A stretch of DNA of 64,000 bases from Coniella vitis (lineage: Eukaryota; Ascomycota; Sordariomycetes; Diaporthales; Schizoparmaceae), in assembly GCA_011317545.1 (NCBI GenBank), contig WUJK01000005.1:744001-808000 (forward strand), written 5' to 3'. This document shows positions 1-9,153 of this stretch, piece by piece. The notes beneath the pieces were generated by a model that saw nothing but the letters and a program-made list of their open reading frames with translations, had not been told where the DNA came from and made no database searches. How positions within the stretch are numbered: position 1 is the first letter of the stretch; each line of letters begins with the position of its first letter. Both the position numbers and the translations under genes were made by a program.

Positions 1-76
1 ACGAGTCCGAAGCTACACAGACGGCCCCAAAGGCATCTTTCCATGACTAGAGCTACTCTTGCCCTGCTCCACCAAT

Positions 77-1072
77 TCAAACCTTCTCCTTGCTAATGTC
101 TGGATAGACATCGAACCTTCTCTGATCCCGCAGCGGTATTCCCTTTCTCGCCTCCTCAATCTTGTCACCGCTTAATTCGGCCGTCACAATAGTCTCCTTC
201 TCTTCGGCCTCGACCAGCACTTGAGCCATTGGGTCCACCACCAAGCTGTGTCCCCAAGCATGGTACGTCGCACTCATGTCGCGTGCTGGCGAGCACATGG
301 CCACATACACCTGGTTGTCTATGGCCCGTCCCTGGCCTAGCAGCCGCCAGTGCAGCGGTCCTGTCGTCAAGTTGAATGCGCCGGGGTAAATCAGCGCAAA
401 GCAACCGTTCCGTGCAGCGATGGTGCCGAGCTCAGGGAAGCGGATGTCGTAGCATATTGCGACGGCAACGCGGCCGTATTCTGGCAGGTCCACGATTGTG
501 ATCTTGTTTCCCGGCGACAGCACATCCGATTCGCGGAAGGTAATTTTGCCGGGAATGTCAATGTCAAACAGGTGCACCTTGCGATGTGTAGCCAACAGCT
601 CGCCCTTTGGGCTGAACGTCAGAGACGTGTTGTAGTAACGCTTCTTCTTGTCATTGTCGAAGTCCAACTCCGGGATCGATCCTCCTATGAGGTAGACGCC
701 CGTCTCCTTAGCCATATCCGACAAGGCATGAAAGCTTGGGCTCTGCTCGGCGCTCGGCGGATACGGGAGCAGCTGCTCTGCGTAGGAGGGGAAATAGTCG
801 CAGCCATAGGGTGAGTTAAAGCACTCGGGCAACACGACGATCTTTGCGCCAGAGGCAGCTGCCTCGCGGACCTTGTCGCGGGCATGCGACAGGTTGGCGG
901 TCTTGTCGGCGCCACTGGCCAGTTGGACGCAGGCCAGCTTGACAGGCTTCTTGAGGAGGGGCGCTACAGCGGTCGCCATGGCGCGTGGATATGTACGAGA
1001 GAGACTGGATATGGATGAGAGCGGTGACCTGCTGGGAGTGGAAGCGAGTGACTTCCAAATTGTTCTCATCAT
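77..1072 (-). CDS. NIT3: Omega-amidase / nitrilase-superfamily hydrolase (Nit2/NIT3 type)
   Basis: Single-exon protein of 331 aa. The carbon-nitrogen hydrolase triad is visible: Glu83 in LPECFNSPY, Lys165 in HRKVHLFDID and Cys207 in AICYDIRFPE. The CYDIRFPEL context is typical of the Nit2/yeast Nit3 branch, whose enzymes hydrolyse alpha-ketoglutaramate and alpha-ketosuccinamate to the 2-oxo acid and ammonia, clearing transamination by-products of glutamine and asparagine. Residues 1-31 are rich in Ser and Arg and lack acidic residues, like a mitochondrial presequence. A second Met at residue 32 (ATG at 979) could give a cytosolic form, so dual localisation is plausible but inferred. No intron is needed. 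The enzyme class is secure; the exact substrate is inferred from the family. Confidence 0.9.
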   Translation of the reverse strand: MMRTIWKSLASTPSRSPLSSISSLSRTYPRAMATAVAPLLKKPVKLACVQLASGADKTANLSHARDKVREAAASGAKIVVLPECFNSPYGCDYFPSYAEQLLPYPPSAEQSPSFHALSDMAKETGVYLIGGSIPELDFDNDKKKRYYNTSLTFSPKGELLATHRKVHLFDIDIPGKITFRESDVLSPGNKITIVDLPEYGRVAVAICYDIRFPELGTIAARNGCFALIYPGAFNLTTGPLHWRLLGQGRAIDNQVYVAMCSPARDMSATYHAWGHSLVVDPMAQVLVEAEEKETIVTAELSGDKIEEARKGIPLRDQRRFDVYPDISKEKV

Positions 1073-1608
1073 CGCAGAACCTGGCAGACTCCGTGATTCA
1101 TTCGTGTCATTGCGAAGGTGCTGCTGCTTGCCGGCGAGTGGGGAGCATCAATCGATAGCGGCGATAAGAGCTTCCAGCGCTATCGGATCTCGCCTTTTGG
1201 CCAGGAACCCCGCTTCCCCTCAGGGACGTCACTGCGGGGAAAGAGCCCTCTGCAAATAGTGCGAGAATGGGATGTCCTCCATGTACTTTCCATCAATGAT
1301 CGTCGCTTCCGCATTAAGGAGGGCAGCGGCTTCTGTTGCCCTGAAGAGAGCATTGTGCTTTCCGTGATGGCTTTTGTATGCAAAAATTTCAAGATTGTGA
1401 GTGAGTACAGCTGAGTAAGTGATTTTTCTATCGGCGAAGCATCATAACTTCATAGCCATGCGGCCTCGGTATCTTCCTTTCCTGTCCATGTTCTGCCCAC
1501 CCAACTTTTGTGCGATCTGTCACGGCTAGTTTATCGTCAGGTATCTCATTGTCTGTGTATGAGATCTCTTGGATCAATCTCTCCACTCATTCACCTGCAC
1601 TCTTCAAG
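1073..1608. other. Intergenic region between divergent genes
   Basis: About 540 bases between the start of the omega-amidase gene and the ATG of the MNWT-type protein. It should hold both promoters. Only short unsupported reading frames are present and I see no TATA box or repeat worth naming. A reading frame runs in from 1510 upstream of the chosen ATG at 1609, but its extra N-terminus looks unlike protein. Confidence 0.5.
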
Positions 1609-4193
1609 ATGAATTGGACAGAGGGGAATCTAGCCCGCCACTCTCGTGGTCGCAAAGGCAAAGAGGTTCTCTTGCGCCAAAAAGAGTACTTCGCCAAAGT
1701 ACGTGCTGGTCTCTCGAATCCCCATGCCGAGATAAGCCCTTCATCAATCTCTTTCCTTGCTCGCTCGCCCCGCACCTTGTCATCTTCACGCCATCGAGAT
1801 GCGTCGAGAAGAAGGTCAGACGCATCGTCCTCTTCTGCCACGAAGAAACAGGCCAGGGCGAGCCGAAAATTGCAGAGCAGCAAGTATTTCCAAATTCCAG
1901 CCAGAGATCTGCCAATGATCTCCTCTTTGCATCAGCAAAACAATGACGGAGACGACTCGTTGCGGCAAAAGAGGCGCAAGTTGCTACTCCAAGGAGATTG
2001 GGTTGGCACTGACGTTCTGAAGCCGATCAACTTGGAATCCTCAAAGCCCAGTATCTTGTGCATGAACCCCTGGGGAAGTCCACAGATTGCATACCATCCA
2101 ATGAAGGACAAGACCCGCCACCTCCTTGGGATCAAATCACTTGAAGGAAAGGCACATGGTCACGACAACGCCTGGGCCACCTCGTATCCAGTCTCTCGGA
2201 GCCAGTTGAAGATTCGAGTTGGCAGCATTGAAAGAGCGCTAGATGAGAGCTCTACTGCCACCTTTCGAAGTAGCCCTCACAGAGACAGTGCGTGCAATGC
2301 GCAAGGTGAGTCCCCTCGCATTGCATGCGCGAGGATGTACTAATGTGTGAGCAAGCAAGCCAGAGAAATGAATCTAGAGGGCAGCGACATCCACGAAAGT
2401 GTAGCCAGGATCTGTTGGACGGCAACCGTGAGGCTTATTCCGAAATGGCCTTCCACTCATCAAGTGAGGTTTCTTCCCGGGGGCCTATCTTGACTAGCTC
2501 ACCACACTTATACCATCCTATACCGCACCGCTCTTCAGCCTTGCATCTACTGCCCTCTCAGTTGAATGACTCGGATGATGCCAGCAGTACCAAAGCCCAG
2601 GTTGGGATGCTGCAGCCCGAGATTCCATTTGGCGACGCTGAACAGAATGCGACGTGGAAGGAGTTTGTGCTTGGATTGAACGATGCGGCCTTGGACAACT
2701 CGGAAGAATTTGACAATCCAGGATACCAAAGTGGCCCAGATATTTCTCCCGGTATAAGCCACTTGGGTCTGTCCAAGCCAGCAAACTATGTAGAAGAGCA
2801 GGAGGGAGGCAACTTGCCGTCACGATTCGGAACTCATCAGGACAGCAAGGAAGCACTGAAAAATAGCTCACCGGAGCAACCTCATGTAGGTATGCCAGAC
2901 GATGTACAGCAGGACACAACTCATTCCTCTTGTGCAACAAAGGATACTAGTGATGGAGGAGAATGCGACTTGCGCATATTCTCCCAACGATTCACCGACT
3001 GTGAAGACTCGCCTTTGAACCAGCCCACCTGCGATTCAATGGCACAGCACAAAAGCACCGAGGTTACGAGCAGCTCCAGACAGGAAAGAGCCAAGTTGTA
3101 CGAAGCTTACCCCGAGCGACGTACTCTTAGTTCTGATCTCTCCGGGCAAAGTGGTGCTGCGTCGCCTTCCAACGCATTGGGTGGGGTAGATTTGTTGCCG
3201 GCGTCCGCTCTTGAGGGATCTCTTTCGGTCGACGCTCTGGCCAGGCCTCCGACAGCAATACAGAGTGAGGCTGCGGAACGAATAAATTCTGATTTGCGGA
3301 CAGTCTCAGCACAGCCCAACCAGATAAGCGGTACAGGTTCCCATGATGATTGCTTCAGCAGGTCAGAGGAAGTCTCGAGGTCTCAGCCAGTGTCGTTTGA
3401 GTCCGACAATGAGATGTGGCGGCAGTTCCTTTTTGGCGATTGCAATGACAAGTTGGAGGACATGTTGGAAGAGGCAAGAAAGATTGCGGCAAAGAAATTG
3501 TGTCCTTCTGAGCGAGCCTCAAGCCCCAACGATGACTCCGCAGTCGATGAGAAGCAGCCATCTGTCCATGTCGTCCAGAATATGCTTGACTTTGACCACG
3601 TTCTGGACAGTCATCAACACAATCTCAAAACACGATTTGACCTGTCCTGGGTAGATTCAGGCAGACATCGGGCAGACTTCCACACATCAGCGCCCGGTTT
3701 CCCTTCGGAGTCCGTTCCAGACCACTTGTTCTCATCCACAGACACAGATCAAGCTACAGTAGGATCTTCTAGCTCAATCTCAGAAGCGCTAACGAACATT
3801 GTGCACGAGAATCCATGTCAAAGTGACGCCTGGTCTGTCATCACAGCCAAGGGATCAGAGGTTGCACTCTCAAAAGCTCCTGTCCCCAGGTCTGATGCCA
3901 CTAGCGATTGTGGTGATAATTTCAGGTTCGCGAAGCCCAAGCTGTTCATCGGCAAGAAGGCAAGTCATTGGGGCGAAGAACGACAACTCGCGCTTTCTGA
4001 ACCGCAAATCCGAGGACGAACCCTAAGCAGATATCGTCAGAAGCGGACTGGTGACGGGAGGACTTGCATTCGCAAACTGCCAAACTTCACCAAGGATCCG
4101 ATCGAAGATGTTGAAGAAGACATTCAGGTCTGCCAAGCTGAAAATGCATCTCTCTTCGGCCCTCTTGATACAGAGGACTGTCGCGAGGCTTAG
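1609..4193 (+). CDS. Uncharacterised fungal protein with MNWT...RHSR...RQKEYFAK N-terminus
   Basis: Function unknown. Proposed exons are 1609-2305 and 2356-4193, giving 844 aa. The start at 1609 is chosen because the protein then opens MNWTEGNL.RHSRG followed by RQKEYFAKVR, an N-terminal signature I recall from many uncharacterised Pezizomycotina proteins. The rest is low in hydrophobic residues, Ser/Asp/Glu-rich and probably disordered. Two copies of a WxxFxxG motif stand out: WKEFVLG (near 2656) and WRQFLFG (near 3418). The intron has a GTGAGT donor at 2306 and TACTAAT at 2338, but only the acceptor AAG at 2353-2355 keeps frame. The better-looking CAG at 2361-2363 leads to an immediate stop. 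The join is therefore the weak point; a sequencing indel or two separate transcripts are alternatives. Confidence 0.6.
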
Positions 4194-4990
4194 TCTGATG
4201 GGTTGCATTTTGTTCCGATATCCTTTTTGATCTTGTTGCTTTGCCAGAATTTATTTCGAGACAAACGACACTCAATTTTGACTTGCTTCTGCGTACATAG
4301 TACATGCATACGATAGATACTATGTAACAGAGCTGCAGTACCTAGGTACCTAGGTAGTACGCAGGTACCTACATAGTATTTCCAGTTCTAAAAAAAAGTG
4401 AGACCTTGTCGCGTGCAGTTCCCGTTGCGCTCGGGCACCATGTGCTGAACAACTCACGCGCGTCTGGCGGCTTCAAATAATCTTGCGACACGACATCTGT
4501 GGCGCGTCAACGCTGGTTGGGAGCCCAAAACTTTCTTTGTCTTGTTGCGAGGTTTGGTTTTTCAAGACGCAGATTACCACCTACCATGACTTGAGTCTTT
4601 GTCGCCACCCGTTTGGCGAGCTGTAGCAATCCGACGCTATCGCCGGCCACTTTTGTCTTTGCTCCGATAAATCAGGCCAAACTTTCCTCTCGCGTTCACA
4701 AACGCCCATGACAGAATACCTCTCCAACTCTCCATCGTCTTCTCGACTTTACCATCTCATGATCTGGACGTGATTATCTTGGGTGGGCTCAACGCCCCTC
4801 TGTTCGACTCCACCCCAATTATTGACAGTCAATACATCCTTTTGGGACTGCTGGCGCCCACTCCTCGTCCGCGCGGGTTGGCCATTCATCCACCAGACCG
4901 GACCGGCTTTTGACCGCGCTGAGGAAGACAAACAAAAACACATCCCACAACGGAAAAAGCAGCACGCCAAAACATCAGCGCCTCACCACC
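4194..4990. other. Intergenic region with clustered TACATAGTA and TACCTAGGTA motifs
   Basis: About 800 bases between two same-strand genes. The left part (4294-4378) carries three copies of TACATAGTA/TACTATGTA and two overlapping TACCTAGGTA palindromes. The right part should be the promoter and leader of the gene at 4991. I find no supported coding sequence. Confidence 0.6.
4294..4378. promoter_or_regulatory. Cluster of short palindrome-like motifs
   Basis: Within 85 bases lie TACATAGTA at 4294-4302, its reverse complement TACTATGTA at 4318-4326, two overlapping copies of the perfect palindrome TACCTAGGTA at 4339-4348 and 4347-4356, and TACATAGTA again at 4370-4378. Both motifs recur between genes elsewhere in the window and I did not see them inside coding exons. 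A protein-binding role is inference; no factor is assigned. Confidence 0.45.
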
Positions 4991-5626
4991 ATGATTGACT
5001 TTATCTTCCAAGTCGACCTGTCCACCATCTACGTGGTACTGCGGCGCGACTTCGCCTCGTCACTGGACAAGACAGGTACGCTGACTAGCCCTGTGGGTGG
5101 CGTCTTCTACTACACGGCGGCCTCAGCCAACGAGGCTGCACGCCAGTACTGCCTGCGCGAGGCAGCCAGGGGCGGAAACTCTCTGCTGAGTGGTGGAGCT
5201 GGTGGAGCTGGAGCCAGTGGATCGGGCTACCATAGCAGCGGCAGCGGCGCGGTACACGGAGAGCGAGATGGAATGTACCGAGGCGGATGCGTGACGCGGG
5301 AGCCAGGCCGGGAGAGATTCGAGGTTCGAGTCAAGAGACTCAAGGCCAAAGGGCAGGGTGTAGGCGGGCGGATGGTGGGTGTTGAAGGGAGCAACAGTGT
5401 GGGCGGAGGTGAGAGGCTCGGAGTTGTCAGTGAGGAAAGGGAGAGGGAGAAGGAGAGTGAGAGGGCTGAGGAGAGCAAAAGGTCGTCTGCCGAGGACGAA
5501 TCGAGGCGTGAGAAGGCGAGAGGCAGTCGGACGGTGTCGAGGAGTTCGAGTGTGTTTGGTAGCTCGCGAGAGAAGCGGAGCAGTAGTAGGATTGGCAAGA
5601 TCTGGGATTCTGTGAGAAGAAAGTAA
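4991..5626 (+). CDS. Uncharacterised small basic RS-rich protein
   Basis: Predicted 211 aa, single exon. The ATG at 4991 sits in a good CACCATG context and the frame above it looks like leader. The first 65 residues are compact and protein-like: MIDFIFQVDLSTIYVVLRRDF, then a VGGVFYYTAASANEAARQYC segment. This resembles short fungal proteins that alternate a hydrophobic strand, an arginine pair and an aromatic-rich strand followed by a helix. The next part is Gly/Ser-rich, and the last 100 residues are a charged Arg/Ser/Glu tail with runs such as EERERE and SRSSS. No catalytic motif, signal peptide or membrane helix is seen. I do not recognise a named family; the ordered N-terminus argues for a real gene. 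Confidence 0.6.
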   Translation: MIDFIFQVDLSTIYVVLRRDFASSLDKTGTLTSPVGGVFYYTAASANEAARQYCLREAARGGNSLLSGGAGGAGASGSGYHSSGSGAVHGERDGMYRGGCVTREPGRERFEVRVKRLKAKGQGVGGRMVGVEGSNSVGGGERLGVVSEEREREKESERAEESKRSSAEDESRREKARGSRTVSRSSSVFGSSREKRSSSRIGKIWDSVRRK

Positions 5627-6136
5627 AAGCAGAATAACCAGGTCTTTATTGCTGGCGGCGGTGGTAGCGATGCCAGACATAGTACACATTCCAGCAAATA
5701 TTGCATGTGATGGCATACCAGAGTGTCAAAGGGTTAGGGTTCGTGAGCATTTTGGGCGGCAGAATTTCTTGTCTCTTTTTTGGGGGAGGACTCTAGACTT
5801 TTCTCTCCTTCACAACCAAATCAGAAGACCAAGTCGAGTCGTCAAGCAAACGGCGATTCTGGTTTTAATCAAAGGTGCCTGACAGAAGACTCTGTACCTA
5901 CTGAAAAATTCCATCATCCATTCCGGGCTTGGTAATGAAGCACTGATTTGACCCGGCAAACCCGTATGCCATTTACCCACCAAAGCTGGGCATAAATCCG
6001 GACGAGAGCATCAATCCACTGCCTACATTCCTTACCGTTGGAAAGCCAGCCCAGCCGGAAAGACAGACTGTTGGGGCCATTTGGGAGGAGAAAGAGTTCC
6101 TACCACACAACGGGTCGTGGTTGCGGTTTCGTTAAG
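5627..6136. other. Intergenic region
   Basis: About 510 bases between two plus-strand genes. It holds the 3' flank of the RS-rich gene and the leader of the RNA methyltransferase. The frame of the latter is open upstream to 6038, but the codon there is TTG, so that part is more likely 5' leader. Confidence 0.5.
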
Positions 6137-7498
6137 ATGCCGACCAAGGCTGATCGCAAGCATCTCGACGCTACAGTCGCCGCATTCCACTCCCACTACG
6201 CTTCTGATGTGAATTGGGGAAGCAAAAGATGGCAAGAGTCGCTCTATCCGGCTTTGGCCAAATCAACACGCTATAGTGCTCTGGTGAACCAGTACGTTCC
6301 CAGGGCCGAGTTCAACAAGGTTCTCGCAGCTGTGCCCGAGGACGAGCTGCAGCTGATTCAACTGCCACCATTGAGCAAAGACACGGAAGCCCATGGTGCT
6401 GCGACGTCGGCAGGGCCGGGAATTCTGCTCTATGAGCGTGTACAGAAGGCCGCGCTCAAGGTGGATGAAGGACAACCCCCATCAGACGCTCCGAGTGACG
6501 GTAGCAACAAGATCGACGACGACGCCGTCAAAGAGGATGAACCCACCTTCCTGTTCCCTCCGCCGCAGCCAATCTTCACACCAGGCAATCTAGAAAAGGG
6601 CCTCATGTCACACTGGAACATGGACGCCGCTTCAGCTCTGTGCGCACACATGCTCAACGTCCAACCAAATGACAAGGTGCTCGACTTGTGCGCAGCCCCT
6701 GGCGGCAAATCCGTGACACTGGCCCAGCTCATCTTTCCTCACCTTCACGCAGACCGCCCGGCCTCGGCCTCGGCCTCGTCCTCGTCGGAGGCAGCACCAG
6801 AACCAGTAGCACTCGGCTGTCTGCACTCCAACGAGGTCGACCACGCGCGCAACAAACGCCTTGCCTCGAACCTCCGCGCATACCTGCCAGCCTCCTTGTT
6901 TGAAAGCAACGTAGTGCGCGTCCTGCGGCTGGACGGCTCTGACGCCCGTGCCTTTACACAGCTTCCTCTGGGTCCCGGGGCATACGACCGCGTTTTGCTT
7001 GACGCACCCTGCTCGTCTGAGCGGCACATTATCCACGCGCATCTCAAGGCTGCGTCAGCAGGGCGGATCGCAGATGAAATGTCGCGGTGGCGCAGGGGTG
7101 GGTCCAAGACTCTCGCCAAGCTGCAGACGGATTTGCTCCTGACGGCGTTGCGGGCTGTCAAGGTGGGCGGCAGGGTCGTGTACTCGACCTGCTCGATCGA
7201 GACGGGCGAGAATGACGGGGTGATTGAGAGGATGCTGGCGGCGGTTGAGAAAGAGAGGAAGAAGTATGGGCTGAGCTGGAAGCCCAAGTTTGAATTGGGC
7301 AGTGAGGCGGCCAAGAAGAGGAAGAATAAGGACAAGACGACGACTCCCGACTCGAATGCTGTTCGCCACGACTCTGTCTTGGACAGTCTGACAGAGGAGA
7401 CTAAATACGGACGGATCGCAGTGCCTGACCATCCAGGTGGTGGGCAATGGGGGCCACTCTACTTTTGTGTCATTACCAAGGTCGCGCGCAAGGCTTGA
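6137..7498 (+). CDS. NOP2/NSUN-family RNA cytosine-C5 methyltransferase
   Basis: Predicted 453 aa, intronless. The AdoMet-binding loop LDLCAAPGGKS lies near residues 180-190. Both signature cysteines of RNA m5C methyltransferases are present: Cys292 in the motif IV sequence DAPCSS and Cys352 in the motif VI sequence STCSIE. In this family the motif VI Cys attacks C6 of the target cytosine and the motif IV Cys helps release the product. A TPGNLEKGLMSHWNMDAAS stretch just before motif I is typical of the fold. No N-terminal PUA or Nop2-type extension is seen, so it looks nearer to the small NSUN3/NSUN4-like or bacterial RsmB/RsmF-like members than to Nop2; the target RNA is unknown. An Ala/Ser-rich insert follows motif I. 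ATG 6137 was chosen because the upstream extension begins at a TTG. Confidence 0.85.
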   Translation: MPTKADRKHLDATVAAFHSHYASDVNWGSKRWQESLYPALAKSTRYSALVNQYVPRAEFNKVLAAVPEDELQLIQLPPLSKDTEAHGAATSAGPGILLYERVQKAALKVDEGQPPSDAPSDGSNKIDDDAVKEDEPTFLFPPPQPIFTPGNLEKGLMSHWNMDAASALCAHMLNVQPNDKVLDLCAAPGGKSVTLAQLIFPHLHADRPASASASSSSEAAPEPVALGCLHSNEVDHARNKRLASNLRAYLPASLFESNVVRVLRLDGSDARAFTQLPLGPGAYDRVLLDAPCSSERHIIHAHLKAASAGRIADEMSRWRRGGSKTLAKLQTDLLLTALRAVKVGGRVVYSTCSIETGENDGVIERMLAAVEKERKKYGLSWKPKFELGSEAAKKRKNKDKTTTPDSNAVRHDSVLDSLTEETKYGRIAVPDHPGGGQWGPLYFCVITKVARKA

Positions 7499-7746
7499 AC
7501 GATGTCTCGCCGAGAGTGAAGCAAAGCTTTGAAAGCGGTCTTGATTATATCTTGATGATCTGGGTCTTGAGTTGGTTTCTCGAAACACGTTGTCATCAGG
7601 CTGCCCACTCTCAGCGGGCCAATATCAGCTCAAAGCAAAAGATACAGACGAAGCCAGCCTCTCGAACCAATCTGGACCTATAAGCACAAAACACACGCTA
7701 TATTGTGACCCAATGTTAGCAAAGCAACACAACCAGATGCAAAAGC

Positions 7747-9153
7747 TCACCCAGGAGCTTCCGGCTGCTCAGGAGGATTGACTGCAGGATCCGGCGCCGC
7801 AACACCATCTCCTTCAGCACCAGCCGCAGCATCTCGAGGCTCCCCTTCTCGCGGCACCTCAGCACCGCCCATCGGCTCCTGGGGCTGATACGGCATGGCT
7901 CCATACGCATCATACTGATAGTATCTCGAGCTGCGACGATTCTGGCTTCGCCGCTGCTTCTTCCGACGAGAAGCGCGTTGCCTCTGGCCCGCCCAGTCAT
8001 ACCACCACGCCGGGTCCTCGACGAAACAATCGGCTGCCGTGCTGCTCAGCCGTGGGCCGGCGCTGTGCTCGGTGAAGGAATAGCTGCGGCCGCCGCTGCT
8101 ACGGACGTCGTCGCCATAAAAATACGGGAAGTCACGGCCATAGTACGGGTGCTGCTGCTGCTGCTGCGGTGGTGGGGTGGCCATCCAGACGTAGATGCTG
8201 CGCGCCACGTAGGCGCCGCTGACGATGGGCGGGATGAGCTGTGCGGCTGTGTCGAGGTTGTTGACGCTGCTGATGTCGTTCCACGCAATGACGAGCTCGA
8301 TGCCGGCGGTGAGGATGGAGGCGACGATGATGTCGAAAATGGTGCGGGTCTGTTGCAGGCACGAGATTTGGCTCTTTGGGATCCTGCGTAAATTGATCAG
8401 AAGCAGCGTTCATACAAGAGACGGTGCAAATTCACCATGTACAGAGGGAGAATAGGCAACGTTAGAAAGAGGGGCTTCAAGAATGCGCTGTCAAAAAGGG
8501 ACTAACCTCCACCGTCTCTTCTTTCTCGCTCGATACCAAGCGCAATCATCATACAGCCCAACCCACTGCGCACACTTCAGGCACCCCAGGATCAATATTG
8601 TCAAATGAAGGACAATATTCACCGCCGTCACGGCCTCGCTATCAATCCGCACCCGGCCCAGCAAGAACGCATACTGCTCGCAATCCTTGTCCTCGCCGTC
8701 CTCCGCCTCCGCCTCGTCACCCGCGCTACCCACAGGCCGATCATACACTCCGCTCGACCAGAACCAGATCTGCGCGCCCAGCAGGGTCCCAAACAAGAGC
8801 GCCATGGCCGTGCGAAACAGCCACCCCATGCGCATCCGCGTCCAGCGCTCCGTGTCCCACCACGGACGCCAGCACGTGGCGAAGCGCAGCAGGTACACGG
8901 GGATCAGGAAGTAGAGGGTGCCGCACAGCAGCAAGAAGGCGACGTGGGCCTCGGCCGGCTGGAGGCTGCCGCCGTGGATGGCGAGGCCGATGGCGGTGGC
9001 TGCGATGGTCAGGGCGTTCAGGAACTTGAGGTTGAGAGCGTCGGCCTCGAGCAGCCAGCTTGCGAGGATGATACCGAACCATTGCTCGTAAAAGGCGAGG
9101 CGGATGCCGAGGCCGTAGGTGGCTGGGTGGCCCTGGATCTGGCACGTCGGCAT
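7747..9153 (-). CDS. Uncharacterised fungal seven-helix integral membrane protein
   Basis: Two exons read on the minus strand, 9153-8507 and 8383-7747, joined by a 123-nt intron (donor GTTAGT, acceptor ACGCAG, phase 2), giving 427 aa. Seven hydrophobic helices are evident: five in exon 1, for example AFLLLCGTLYFLIPVYLL and AVNIVLHLTILILG, and two in exon 2, IFDIIVASILTAGIELVIAW and the PPIVSGAY segment. The N-terminus MPTCQIQGHPATYGLGIRLAFYEQW matches a G(I/V)RLxxYxQW pattern I associate with orphan fungal membrane proteins. The roughly 150-residue C-terminal tail is presumably soluble, with a PPPQQQQQ run, a basic SRRKKQRR patch and a Pro/Ala/Glu-rich end. No transporter or receptor signature is recognised. 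The splice join is well supported because the helix pattern continues across it. Confidence 0.75.

Noticed and set aside
6038..6136. Upstream extension of the RNA methyltransferase
   Set aside because: The frame begins at a TTG codon and the extension (33 codons) has no family similarity; the ATG at 6137 is preferred.
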